From the NCBI RefSeq assembly GCF_900115755.1, contig NZ_FOXQ01000016.1, forward strand, positions 35,855 through 99,854: a stretch of 64,000 nt of DNA. Direction: 5' to 3'. The notes under the pieces are model-generated. The model made no database searches. It was not told where the DNA came from and saw only the letters and a program-made list of their open reading frames with translations. Of this stretch, positions 53,749-62,674 are shown one piece after another. The translations under genes were made by a program, and so were the position numbers. Origin of the DNA: Parafilimonas terrae (GTDB lineage: Bacteria; Bacteroidota; Bacteroidia; Chitinophagales; Chitinophagaceae). The number at the start of each line of letters is the position of its first letter. Position 1 is the stretch's first letter.

Positions 53749-54642
53749 ATGGAAAATAAAGCCAACTTATTCATTGTAGGAGCTGCAAAATGCGGAACGA
53801 CATCTCTTTACGAGTACTTGTCTCAGCATCCAGAAATTTACATGTCACCTATTAAAGAGCCACATTTCTTTTCTGATAACGTAAAAAGCCTAAACAAAGA
53901 CTTATATAGAAATCCTGTTAAAGGAGAAAAAGTGCATACAAGAATAATCCGAGATGCTAAAGTTTATGCTTCGCTCTTTGAAGAGGGAAGATATCATAAA
54001 ATAAGAGGTGATGCTAGTCCTTCGTATCTATGGGATGTAATGGCCGCGCAAAAAATATATAATTATAACAATGAAGCTAAGATTATAATAATGTTACGCA
54101 ACCCGGTAAAAAGATTAATTTCTCAATATCAAATGGCCCAATCTTTAGGTATTCATTCAAATAAACCATTTTTAGAATTAATTAAAGAAGAGTTTAAAAA
54201 GAAAAATAAAATTTGGGGCATAGATCATATCTACATTGACCTTGGTTTTTATCACGAGCAAGTAGCAAGGTATACGTGCTTATTTCCATCAAGCCAGATT
54301 CTGATTTTAAAGTTTGAGGATTTCATAACGAATAAACGAGAAACGTTAAATAGAGTCTTTACTTTCTTGGCTGTAGACGATAATGTTGATTTGCACATTG
54401 ATGATGTATATAATTCAACCACACATCCAAAATATGCTTTTATAAAGCGCTTTCGAAGGAATAAATTTTTAAAAAAGATTATTTCTCTTTTAGGGACAAA
54501 AAAAGCTCTTCTAAAAGAAAAATTATTTACAGAAGGATATGATAATAAAATAGTTATTGACGAAAAAGCAATAGAATATTTAGAAAATATTTATGGACCA
54601 GATCTCCAAAAATTAAGAGAGGATTATAATATTCAGTTCTAA
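53749..54642 (+). CDS. PAPS-dependent sulfotransferase 2
   Basis: A 297-residue sulfotransferase: GAAKCGTTSLYEYLSQHP at the 5'-PSB and IIMLRNPVKRLISQYQMAQ at the 3'-PB. The context, following the Wzy-like gene by 22 bases, places it in the same operon. It is distinct in sequence from the other four copies, so each may sulfate a different position or sugar. Confidence 0.88.
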   Translation: MENKANLFIVGAAKCGTTSLYEYLSQHPEIYMSPIKEPHFFSDNVKSLNKDLYRNPVKGEKVHTRIIRDAKVYASLFEEGRYHKIRGDASPSYLWDVMAAQKIYNYNNEAKIIIMLRNPVKRLISQYQMAQSLGIHSNKPFLELIKEEFKKKNKIWGIDHIYIDLGFYHEQVARYTCLFPSSQILILKFEDFITNKRETLNRVFTFLAVDDNVDLHIDDVYNSTTHPKYAFIKRFRRNKFLKKIISLLGTKKALLKEKLFTEGYDNKIVIDEKAIEYLENIYGPDLQKLREDYNIQF

Positions 54643-54788
54643 GAAAATCCATTAGAGCATATAATGTTCTCTTCATCTTTCATAAGACATTATTTAATAA
54701 TTAATAGTTGAAAGGAATAGTAAAGCTTGTAATTAAATAACTGCAAGGTTAAATTATGCGTTCAGCTGAATAATTAAAATTGAAAACA

Positions 54789-55694
54789 ATGAAGAATGCT
54801 AATGTTCCTAATTTTTTAATTGTGGGAGCTGCTAAAGGTGGTACTACCTCTATATATAATTATTTGCTTCAACATCCAGAAGTTTTTTTAACTCGAATTA
54901 AAGAGCCTTGCTTTTTTTGTTTTGCAGACTCTCCACCTCAATATAAAATCCCCCCTAATACAATTTTCTCTTTTGAAGAATATAAGGAACTTTTTAAAAA
55001 TTCCGACAAGTATAAAATGAAAGGAGAAGCCACAGCAATATATCTTTACTTATATGAAAGTACAATAAAAAATATAAAGAAATATTTACCAGATTATGAA
55101 GATTTAAATATCATAATGATTTTAAGAAATCCTGTGGATCGTGCCTTTTCCCAATATATGCACAACGTGCGGGATATGCGTGAGGATGCAACTTTTGAAG
55201 AAGCTATAGCTGCGGAGAAATTAAGAAAAGAAAAAAATACAAATACAGATTTTTTTTATTTAGAACGTGGATATTATTCCGAGCAAGTAAAAGCGTATCT
55301 CGAAAATTTTAAAAATGTAAAAATCTATTTGTTCGAAGATTTAATTTCTAGCCCGGAAAATTTAATGAAAGACTTGTGTGATTTTTTAAAAATCAATAGC
55401 TCAATTAAGTTTAATACAAATGAGAAATTTAATGTTTCAGGGCGACCAAAATCTAAATTTTTAATTCGTTTGGTTAAGGAAAATTCCGTGCTTAAGCAAT
55501 TCCTCAAGATGATTATTCCAAAGAAGAGCCGAAAAAAATTTGCGGCTTCAGTTAAAAATAAAGTATATGCCATTAATCTTCAAAAGGAGAAAATTAATCC
55601 GGAAATAAAAAAAGCGCTTAAAAAACATTATAGGGAAGATATTTTAAAGCTTCAAAAATTAATAAACAGAGATTTAAGTAGTTGGCTCAAATAA
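54789..55694 (+). CDS. PAPS-dependent sulfotransferase 3
   Basis: A 301-residue sulfotransferase from the ATG at 54789 (the frame also opens with a TTG nine bases earlier). 5'-PSB GAAKGGTTSIYNYLLQHP, 3'-PB IMILRNPVDRAFSQYMHN. Most similar in layout to sulfotransferase 1 (same HNVRDMRED-like region after the 3'-PB). Confidence 0.88.
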   Translation: MKNANVPNFLIVGAAKGGTTSIYNYLLQHPEVFLTRIKEPCFFCFADSPPQYKIPPNTIFSFEEYKELFKNSDKYKMKGEATAIYLYLYESTIKNIKKYLPDYEDLNIIMILRNPVDRAFSQYMHNVRDMREDATFEEAIAAEKLRKEKNTNTDFFYLERGYYSEQVKAYLENFKNVKIYLFEDLISSPENLMKDLCDFLKINSSIKFNTNEKFNVSGRPKSKFLIRLVKENSVLKQFLKMIIPKKSRKKFAASVKNKVYAINLQKEKINPEIKKALKKHYREDILKLQKLINRDLSSWLK

Positions 55695-55706
55695 AAAACT
55701 ATTACT

Positions 55707-56840
55707 ATGAATATACTAATAACGGGGGGAGCTGGGTTTATTGGCTCAAATCTTGCTTTGGGCTTAATAAAGAAAAATTATAATGTTACAGTATTCGATA
55801 ATCTTTCCAAACAAATACATGGAGATAATCCATATCAATCACCTCTGTTTCTATCAATAAGGGATAAGGTGAACTTTATCGAAGGAGATATAACTAACCG
55901 TACGCATCTTGCAGCAGCGCTAAAAGATCAGGATGTTATTATTCATTATGCTGCAGAAACCGGTACGGGACAATCAATGTATGAGATAGAGAAATATTGT
56001 AATGTAAACATAAATGGAACGGCTATTCTGCTTGATTTAATTACTAATAATAAAAATTTTAAGGTTAAAAAAATAATTGTCGCATCTTCCCGTTCAATTT
56101 ATGGAGAAGGAAAGTATAGAAATATTAACGGTGAAATCCTTTATCCGGATTCACGGAAAGAAGAAAACCTGGCTATAGGTGACTTTAATGTGAAATGCCC
56201 GAATACGAAAACAAATGCTGAACTAATGCCAACTGATGAAAATTCAAGAATACATCCTTCCTCAATTTATGGTATTACCAAGCAAAACCAGGAACAAATG
56301 GTACTTACTGTGGGTAAGGCTTTAAATATTCCCGCTATAGCATTCCGCTATCAGAATGTTTATGGACCTGGACAATCTTTATCAAATCCCTATACTGGCA
56401 TTTTATCAATATTTTCAACTTTAATAAAAAACGGAAAGGATATCAATGTATTTGAAGATGGGAAGGAAAGCAGAGATTTTGTTTTTATTGATGATGTTGT
56501 AAATGCAACCATTTTAGGTGTTGAAGATAAAGAGTTGCGCTGGAATTCATATAATGTAGGATCAGGTATTGCTACTGATGTTTTAACAGTCGCAAATTCA
56601 TTAAAGAGATTATATAATAGTGATGTCGCTGTTAATGTTACAGGAAACTATAGGTTGGGTGATATAAGGCACAATTTTGCTGATTTGACACTTATTAAAA
56701 AAGATCTCGGCTTTCAACCAGCCTTCAATTTTGAAAAAGGTATTATGTTGTTTGTAAATTGGGTAAATAAACAGGAAGTGCAAGTAAGTAGGCTTGAGGA
56801 ATCGTTAGTCGAAATGAAATTAAAAGGCTTGTATAAATAA
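55707..56840 (+). CDS. NAD-dependent nucleotide-sugar epimerase/dehydratase
   Basis: A 377-residue extended SDR enzyme: MNILITGGAGFIGSN at the N-terminus, SSIYGITK as the Y-x-x-x-K catalytic pair in the middle, and RYQNVYGPGQ with the sugar-binding C-terminal part. It alters a nucleotide sugar of the polymer (probably epimerisation). It lies between sulfotransferases 3 and 4. A six-G run (55724-55729) encodes part of its first Gly loop. Confidence 0.88.
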   Translation: MNILITGGAGFIGSNLALGLIKKNYNVTVFDNLSKQIHGDNPYQSPLFLSIRDKVNFIEGDITNRTHLAAALKDQDVIIHYAAETGTGQSMYEIEKYCNVNINGTAILLDLITNNKNFKVKKIIVASSRSIYGEGKYRNINGEILYPDSRKEENLAIGDFNVKCPNTKTNAELMPTDENSRIHPSSIYGITKQNQEQMVLTVGKALNIPAIAFRYQNVYGPGQSLSNPYTGILSIFSTLIKNGKDINVFEDGKESRDFVFIDDVVNATILGVEDKELRWNSYNVGSGIATDVLTVANSLKRLYNSDVAVNVTGNYRLGDIRHNFADLTLIKKDLGFQPAFNFEKGIMLFVNWVNKQEVQVSRLEESLVEMKLKGLYK

Positions 56841-56878
56841 TATTACTATTTTTTCTAGCATTCTTAACAAAACCTTGG

Positions 56879-57949
56879 ATGGGAAAAGTAAAAAAGATAT
56901 TTATTGTAGGAAGTAGTCGGAGTGGCACTACTATGTTAAGCCAAATATTAGGGAATCATTCTGAGATTTTTAGTTTTAATGAGCTTCACTTCTTTGAACA
57001 AATAACTTTGCCAGAAGATTGTGCAAAAGAGCTTCAGAAGCAGGATGCAATTGAAAAATACAGCAAGCTGATAAATATACAAGCTAACGGGCTTTTTAAA
57101 TTTATAGAATCGAAAAACATCATTTATAAAGAGGCTGATTTAATATATAGCCAAAATTCGAAATTAAATAGTAACGACCTTTTCGATGAATTCTTAAATT
57201 TTGAAGTAAAAAAAAATAAAAAGAAGTACGCTTGTGAACAAACGCCGACTAATATTTTTTATATAGAGAATATATTAAAAGCTTACCCCGATGCATTATT
57301 TATTCATATGGTTAGAGACCCCAGAGGTGTATTACTGTCTCAAAAGAATAGGTGGCGCAGGCGATTTAAGGGTGAGAATGACATTCCTATCAAGCAAAGT
57401 CTGCGAAATTTTTTTAACTACCATCCTTATATCAATGGGCTTCTCTGGACTGCTTCTGTGAAAAAAGGGCTTAAATACATAAATGACCCAAGGTTTTTTT
57501 TACTTCAATTCGAAAACCTACTTTCAGAGCCTGAAACTTATTTGAGAAAAGTATGTGAATTTATTGGCATCACTTATGAATCAAAAATGCTTGAGATACC
57601 GCTTGTGGGATCCTCAAATAATAAGAACAAGAATGAAACAAATACAAAGAAAACGGGAATAAGGCCTTTTGTAAAGGATCAATGGAAGGCAGGAGGAATA
57701 AGTAAAGGTGAAATTTTCATTAATCAGTTAATTACAAAAGATATTATGAAAAAACTGGATTATCCTTATGTGAAAACTGGCTATCCTTTATCTGCTATTC
57801 CATTGTTTTGCATTTTACCTTTTAAAATAGGAATATCAGTTCTTTTTAATTTGGGAAGAGTCAAAAGTATAAGACGGGTTATCTTAAATAGATTAAAAAG
57901 CAATAACAATCTAAATGGAAAAAGTAGGGCTAGTAACAATTACATTTAA
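56879..57949 (+). CDS. PAPS-dependent sulfotransferase 4 (longer, divergent type)
   Basis: A 356-residue sulfotransferase of a more divergent subgroup: 5'-PSB GSSRSGTTMLSQILGNH, 3'-PB HMVRDPRGVLLSQKNRWRR. It resembles the Sulfotransfer_3 type, with extra sequence before the 3' motif. The last 35 bases overlap the start of the glycosyltransferase gene in another frame. Confidence 0.82.
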   Translation: MGKVKKIFIVGSSRSGTTMLSQILGNHSEIFSFNELHFFEQITLPEDCAKELQKQDAIEKYSKLINIQANGLFKFIESKNIIYKEADLIYSQNSKLNSNDLFDEFLNFEVKKNKKKYACEQTPTNIFYIENILKAYPDALFIHMVRDPRGVLLSQKNRWRRRFKGENDIPIKQSLRNFFNYHPYINGLLWTASVKKGLKYINDPRFFLLQFENLLSEPETYLRKVCEFIGITYESKMLEIPLVGSSNNKNKNETNTKKTGIRPFVKDQWKAGGISKGEIFINQLITKDIMKKLDYPYVKTGYPLSAIPLFCILPFKIGISVLFNLGRVKSIRRVILNRLKSNNNLNGKSRASNNYI

Positions 57950-58823
57950 CGGAGAATCTGTTGTTGAAGACTTCATTACGTCGGTTAATAAACAAGATTA
58001 TTTGAATTTTTCATTGTATGTCATAGATAATAATTCCTCTGACAAATCAGTAAGTTTGATTGAGAGCAATTCAACAATTAACGATTTGAAAGTTATTAAA
58101 AATTCATTTAATAATGGAGTTGCTGGTGGAAATAACCAAGGCATAAAGCAGGCATTAAAAGATGGATGTGAATATGTAATCTTAATAAACAATGATACGA
58201 TATTTGAAGATACTTTGATTAGTAAACTTGTTCAAGCGTCGAAAGCAAAAGGATATGATGTCGTAGTGCCTAAAATGATGTATTTCAGTAATCCTGAAAT
58301 CATCTGGTTCGCTGGAGGATTTCTTGATAAGAATAACGGATATAGCAATTGTCATGTAGGAATGAAAGAAAAAGATGTTGGTCAATATCATGATTGTGAA
58401 ATTACATATGCCCCAACATGCTGCGCGCTTATTCATAGATCGGTATTTGAAGATATTGGATTAATGGATGAGAAGTACTTTGTATATTTTGATGATACAG
58501 ATTTTTGGTATAGGATGTTGAAGAACGGTAAACACAAAATGTTATATATAAACGATGTTTTTTTTCTCCACAAAGAAGGAAGTTTAACTAAATCTAAATC
58601 CGGTACTTTTATAAAATTTAAATTTGGAGACTTTATAATTAGGCAAACGACACGTAATAAGGTATATTATTTAAGAAAGCAAAAGACTGTATTAGCTTAT
58701 GCACATATTATCATATTCTGGATCCGGCTTAACTTGCGTTTTTTGTTTTCCGGTAAATACAACAGAAATTTTAGAACATGGATATTGATACAAACATCAT
58801 TTAAGCAAGGTATTTTCTTATAA
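57915..58823 (+). CDS. Glycosyltransferase family 2 (rhamnosyltransferase-like)
   Basis: A 302-residue GT-A fold glycosyltransferase. VGLVTITFNGESVVEDFI at the start, the D-x-D type motif as INNDTIFED around residue 92, and a later EDTDFWYRMLKNG-like acidic motif (FDDTDFWYRML). The pattern fits rhamnosyl- or related transferases acting on lipid-linked sugar. It overlaps the preceding sulfotransferase gene, indicating tight coupling. Confidence 0.88.
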   Translation: MEKVGLVTITFNGESVVEDFITSVNKQDYLNFSLYVIDNNSSDKSVSLIESNSTINDLKVIKNSFNNGVAGGNNQGIKQALKDGCEYVILINNDTIFEDTLISKLVQASKAKGYDVVVPKMMYFSNPEIIWFAGGFLDKNNGYSNCHVGMKEKDVGQYHDCEITYAPTCCALIHRSVFEDIGLMDEKYFVYFDDTDFWYRMLKNGKHKMLYINDVFFLHKEGSLTKSKSGTFIKFKFGDFIIRQTTRNKVYYLRKQKTVLAYAHIIIFWIRLNLRFLFSGKYNRNFRTWILIQTSFKQGIFL

Positions 58824-58842
58824 GTGATTTATTAGATTTTAA

Positions 58843-59739
58843 ATGATGAAACGAGATCTTCCTAATTTAATTATTGCTGGTATTCATAAAGCTGCAACAA
58901 CTTCTTTATATACTTATTTGACTTCCCATCCTGATGTTTATGGACCGGGTAAGAAAGAGATACATTATTTTACTCCTATAAGATTCAATAAGGATATAAA
59001 AAAGGTTGAAGAATATAAAGATTTTTACAAAAATTGGAAAAATGAAAAATATGCTATAGATGCGAGCCCTTCATATATATATGGAGGAAAGACTCTAATG
59101 CATAAAATGATTGAGATATTACCCCCTCATAAAATAATTATTATCTTAAGAAATCCAGTTGATCGATTTATATCAAATTATAATTATTTAAAATCAAAAT
59201 TATTCATTGAAGATTTTTACACGCTTAATTTATTTATAGATAAATGTTTAGAAGAGGAAAAAAAAGCTTTGAGAGATGATGATTTCAGTAGGGCGATTAT
59301 GGAGGGTAGATATATAGATTTTATTCCTGAATGGATTGAATACTACAAAGAAAATTTTAAGATAATTTACTTTGAAGACCTAGTAAAAAACACAAAAATA
59401 GTAATGAAGGAATTGGCAATCTGGCTTGATATTGATAGAACTATTTTTGAAAAAATGGTTTACACAGAGGAGAATAAAACAATATTCGTAAAAAATAAAA
59501 TCATGCATAAGTCCGCTTTATATTTTAATCATAAATTCGAAATCTTCTGGCGGAAAAACCTTAAGCTTAAAATATTTTTTCGAAATGCATATTATAACCT
59601 AAACAAAAAGAGAATGGATAAACAAAATATAAATTCAGAGGAAGTTAAAAGGTTAACCTCAATATATTCTGATTCAAACAAAAAATTATTAACTTACCTT
59701 AAGAGTAATGATTTGCCTTTACCTGAGTGGTTAAAATAG
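58843..59739 (+). CDS. PAPS-dependent sulfotransferase 5, with a variant 5' loop
   Basis: A 298-residue sulfotransferase. The 5'-PSB reads GIHKAATTSLYTYLTSHP, with Ala where Gly usually follows the K-x pair, and the 3'-PB is IIILRNPVDRFISNY. The residues that bind PAPS are otherwise present. Whether this variant is active cannot be told. Final plus-strand gene before the opposite-strand glycosidase, with which it converges. Confidence 0.82.
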   Translation: MMKRDLPNLIIAGIHKAATTSLYTYLTSHPDVYGPGKKEIHYFTPIRFNKDIKKVEEYKDFYKNWKNEKYAIDASPSYIYGGKTLMHKMIEILPPHKIIIILRNPVDRFISNYNYLKSKLFIEDFYTLNLFIDKCLEEEKKALRDDDFSRAIMEGRYIDFIPEWIEYYKENFKIIYFEDLVKNTKIVMKELAIWLDIDRTIFEKMVYTEENKTIFVKNKIMHKSALYFNHKFEIFWRKNLKLKIFFRNAYYNLNKKRMDKQNINSEEVKRLTSIYSDSNKKLLTYLKSNDLPLPEWLK

Positions 59740-59784
59740 GCAGATTTTTGGCCGACAGAGCTCACACTTAATTTACAAATTAAG

Positions 59785-61332
59785 TCATTTTATTGTAGCA
59801 ACAGAATACGGTGGAAATTCGATTTTATCCTCTATAGGAATGTTCTTTGTCTGAATATTTATGCCCCCCATCACTATATCGTTTTTGTCTGCAAACCTTA
59901 TAGTACAGTCTTTTTGGTTATTGAGCAGTTTTTTTAGGTCAACGGTAATGGGTGTCCCTGTTAAATTAACAATTAGGAGCGATGAAGATGTATTATTGGA
60001 AAATTTCCATCCAAAGATTTCATAATCTTTGATTTGAGAGTTGTCTGCACCGAATTTTATTTTTTGAATATCTATCATGTTATCGCTAGCTCTTAACCAT
60101 AATTCCATGCCTATACCACTTGGCATTTTTTTATTATTCTCCTTGGTATTTATAGCAGCGAATGATTGGATGTTGGCGATATTGTGATTTAAAATGAGTT
60201 GCGTTTTATTGCTGAGGCTTGTACATTCGGATGTCATCAAAAGTGTTGCTAAAGTTTGACTCCATTTTAATGTATTCTTTAACGTTGTAGAATTATCAAT
60301 TCCCTTTTTTTTGCCCGCAGACCATAAGATGTTATATTCAGTGATCCAGATATTCGTATTAACTGTGTTAAAGCCTCCTTTTATAAATTCGGATTGAAAT
60401 TCTGTATATAATTTTTGAAAATTGATTCCAGAATTATCTATAACATTTATTGGCAAAGGATAAAGATGAGCTATAAGGGCAGTCGAAGATATACTTTTTA
60501 AGGTTGCATTATTGGAAGTCAAAGAGGCATTCTGCATAACCATAGCGTTCCATTTCCTGCTTTCCGGGCTGTAAGCTTTGTTGCCACCAACTACGGCTAT
60601 TTGAGCATTTGGAAATTTTGATTTAATAGGTTTAATCCATTGAACACAAGTTCTACCATATTCGATGGCATTAATGAATTTTTTTCGTCCTTCACTTTCC
60701 TTGTTATTGTATTCGTTGCCTAATTCGATCCATTTAATTGGAATTCCTAAAGATTTGGCTTTCTCTAACATTTCTATCTGATCTTCAACAGTACTTGTTA
60801 ACATGTTTAACGTAAATATCACATCACAATTTGATTGTTTAACTAATAATTGCAAGTCTTTTAAAGTATTTGGAGAAGAAATTTTCTGGTTTGACTCTTT
60901 ATTTTTAAACCCTTGCATGCTATCTATTAAACTACCCTTCCTCCAATCCCAAAAATTGCTTATAGTACCACCTGGATAGCGTATGACTTTTAAATGCAAT
61001 GAGACAACAGAGTCACGAAAGTTACTATTTGACCAAGATGGGCCTTTGCTAATATTCCCATTGAATCCATATAAAGGTAAACTCCGAGGTTCCCCTTCAA
61101 GATTTGCAATAATTATATTATTCGGTGTGTTTGCGTCTGACAAATTATTTTCACCTGAAGATAGCAAACTAAGAGGTTGTCGTTTTTCACTATTTTGTTT
61201 CTCCTGCCGTTGGAGAGAACTTTTTTGATTTTCTGTATTATTATTGTTAGAACAATAAATAAATGGAGATACAAACAATAGTGCCGGGAGAATAAATTTT
61301 CTGTAATTTATATTATTAAACCATTTAATCAT
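59785..61332 (-). CDS. Secreted TIM-barrel glycosidase-like protein (clan GH-A)
   Basis: A 515-residue protein with a lipoprotein-like N-terminus (Cys27 after SPFIY) and a clan GH-A barrel: acid/base E207 in WIELGNEYN and nucleophile E332 in IWITEYNILW. A beta-sandwich C-terminal domain follows. The pattern recalls GH51, GH39 or GH79 (arabinofuranosidase, xylosidase, heparanase-like). It is the only minus-strand gene in the sulfotransferase block and could trim or modify the polymer at the surface. Specific activity unknown. Confidence 0.75.
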   Translation of the reverse strand: MIKWFNNINYRKFILPALLFVSPFIYCSNNNNTENQKSSLQRQEKQNSEKRQPLSLLSSGENNLSDANTPNNIIIANLEGEPRSLPLYGFNGNISKGPSWSNSNFRDSVVSLHLKVIRYPGGTISNFWDWRKGSLIDSMQGFKNKESNQKISSPNTLKDLQLLVKQSNCDVIFTLNMLTSTVEDQIEMLEKAKSLGIPIKWIELGNEYNNKESEGRKKFINAIEYGRTCVQWIKPIKSKFPNAQIAVVGGNKAYSPESRKWNAMVMQNASLTSNNATLKSISSTALIAHLYPLPINVIDNSGINFQKLYTEFQSEFIKGGFNTVNTNIWITEYNILWSAGKKKGIDNSTTLKNTLKWSQTLATLLMTSECTSLSNKTQLILNHNIANIQSFAAINTKENNKKMPSGIGMELWLRASDNMIDIQKIKFGADNSQIKDYEIFGWKFSNNTSSSLLIVNLTGTPITVDLKKLLNNQKDCTIRFADKNDIVMGGINIQTKNIPIEDKIEFPPYSVATIK

Positions 61333-61435
61333 CGCAAGTTTTTAGCACCAAAATAAAACAATAATTGTACCCTTATTAATATTCTCTATTATTTCATTGT
61401 TGTATAAATACTGATTTAATTTGTGCCGATTCAAA

Positions 61436-62542
61436 ATGAAAAAAGTTGCCGTCATAGACCCGGTAGGCATTAAAGCCGGGATGAATTGTTATGATCTGGG
61501 TTTATTGAATGAATTCCAAAAGCTGGATGTGGAGACCTATTCCTTTTCAAACTTTACAGACAGCCGGTTTAACAACGTTAATCAGTATAACTTCTTTCTT
61601 GATGTTAAAAAAGGCACTGTGCAAAATACCCTTAATTTTATAACAGCACACCTGAGAGCATTGGCTAAATGCAGAAAGAATAAGGTAAAATGGGTTATAC
61701 TGCATCTTTTCTCTTCAGCACCTAAAGACTATTTTTCTTACAGAATTATTAAATTATTTGGATTAAAAATCATTACTATCATCCATGATGTGGAAAGCCT
61801 GAGCAATGAGGATAATGTCCGCCACAGGCAAAAAATGTATAACTGGTCTCAATGGCTCGTGGTGCACAACCGAACCTCAAAAGATGCGGTGTCATCATCC
61901 CTAACCATTGAAAACCAAAAAAAGCTGGTAGTAATACCGCATGGTAATTACATACCCTTTGTACAGGATATCCCGGAAGGCAGTCAGGCACTGCCCATAA
62001 ATTTTGACGGCGGTTTAAACTACCTTCTTTTTTTCGGGCAGATAAAACCCGTAAAAGGGCTTGATGTGCTGCTCAAAGCAATGGCGCTGCTGCCGCAAAA
62101 TTACAGGCTGATTATTGCAGGGAGGCCGCACCGGGATGAATTTGCTCGCTATGAAGCCATCATTAAAGAAACTGGTATAGAAAATAAAATAATTAAACTG
62201 ATACGGTTTATTACTGATGAGGAAAGAAATTACCTGTTTAAAAAAACTGACGCACTTGTATTGCCCTACAGGAAAATCTTTCAGAGTGGCGTATTGCTTT
62301 TGTCTGTAAGCTATGGGTTGCCGGTAATAGCGTCAGACCTTCCGGCAAACAAAGAAATTATTATTGATCAAAAAAACGGCATGTTATTCCGGGATGGCAG
62401 CCCGGATGACCTTGCTGAAAAAATTATGTATTTATTTGATAACACGGCAAAAGAAGACATTACTAAGACCACGCTGGAATCAGCGGGATTATTTAACTGG
62501 AAAAATATAGCTGCAAAATATTTTGATCTTATACCTGAATAA
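61436..62542 (+). CDS. Glycosyltransferase family 4
   Basis: A GT-B glycosyltransferase from the ATG at 61436 (an upstream TTG at 61421 is less likely). Donor-site motifs LLFFGQIKPVKGLDVLLKA and a C-terminal E-x7-E type region (LPYRKIFQSGVLLLSVSYGLPVIASDLPANKE) are clear. Length of 368 residues is normal. It is the first gene to the right of the AT-rich block, with a base composition like the left half of the window. Confidence 0.88.
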   Translation: MKKVAVIDPVGIKAGMNCYDLGLLNEFQKLDVETYSFSNFTDSRFNNVNQYNFFLDVKKGTVQNTLNFITAHLRALAKCRKNKVKWVILHLFSSAPKDYFSYRIIKLFGLKIITIIHDVESLSNEDNVRHRQKMYNWSQWLVVHNRTSKDAVSSSLTIENQKKLVVIPHGNYIPFVQDIPEGSQALPINFDGGLNYLLFFGQIKPVKGLDVLLKAMALLPQNYRLIIAGRPHRDEFARYEAIIKETGIENKIIKLIRFITDEERNYLFKKTDALVLPYRKIFQSGVLLLSVSYGLPVIASDLPANKEIIIDQKNGMLFRDGSPDDLAEKIMYLFDNTAKEDITKTTLESAGLFNWKNIAAKYFDLIPE

Positions 62543-62674
62543 GGGATTTATTATTGCAGTATGGTTACAACGCAAAATTTTATTAATGGATGAAACGCCT
62601 ATGTAAAATGTTTCAATTACAAGTAATGTATATTCAGGCGTTCCATGAGACAATTAAAAAACAAACTTGCACGA

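Noticed and set aside
53486..53779. A 97-codon ORF at the end of the Wzy-like gene
   Set aside because: Wrong-frame shadow of the polymerase 3' end and the next gene start; no features of its own.
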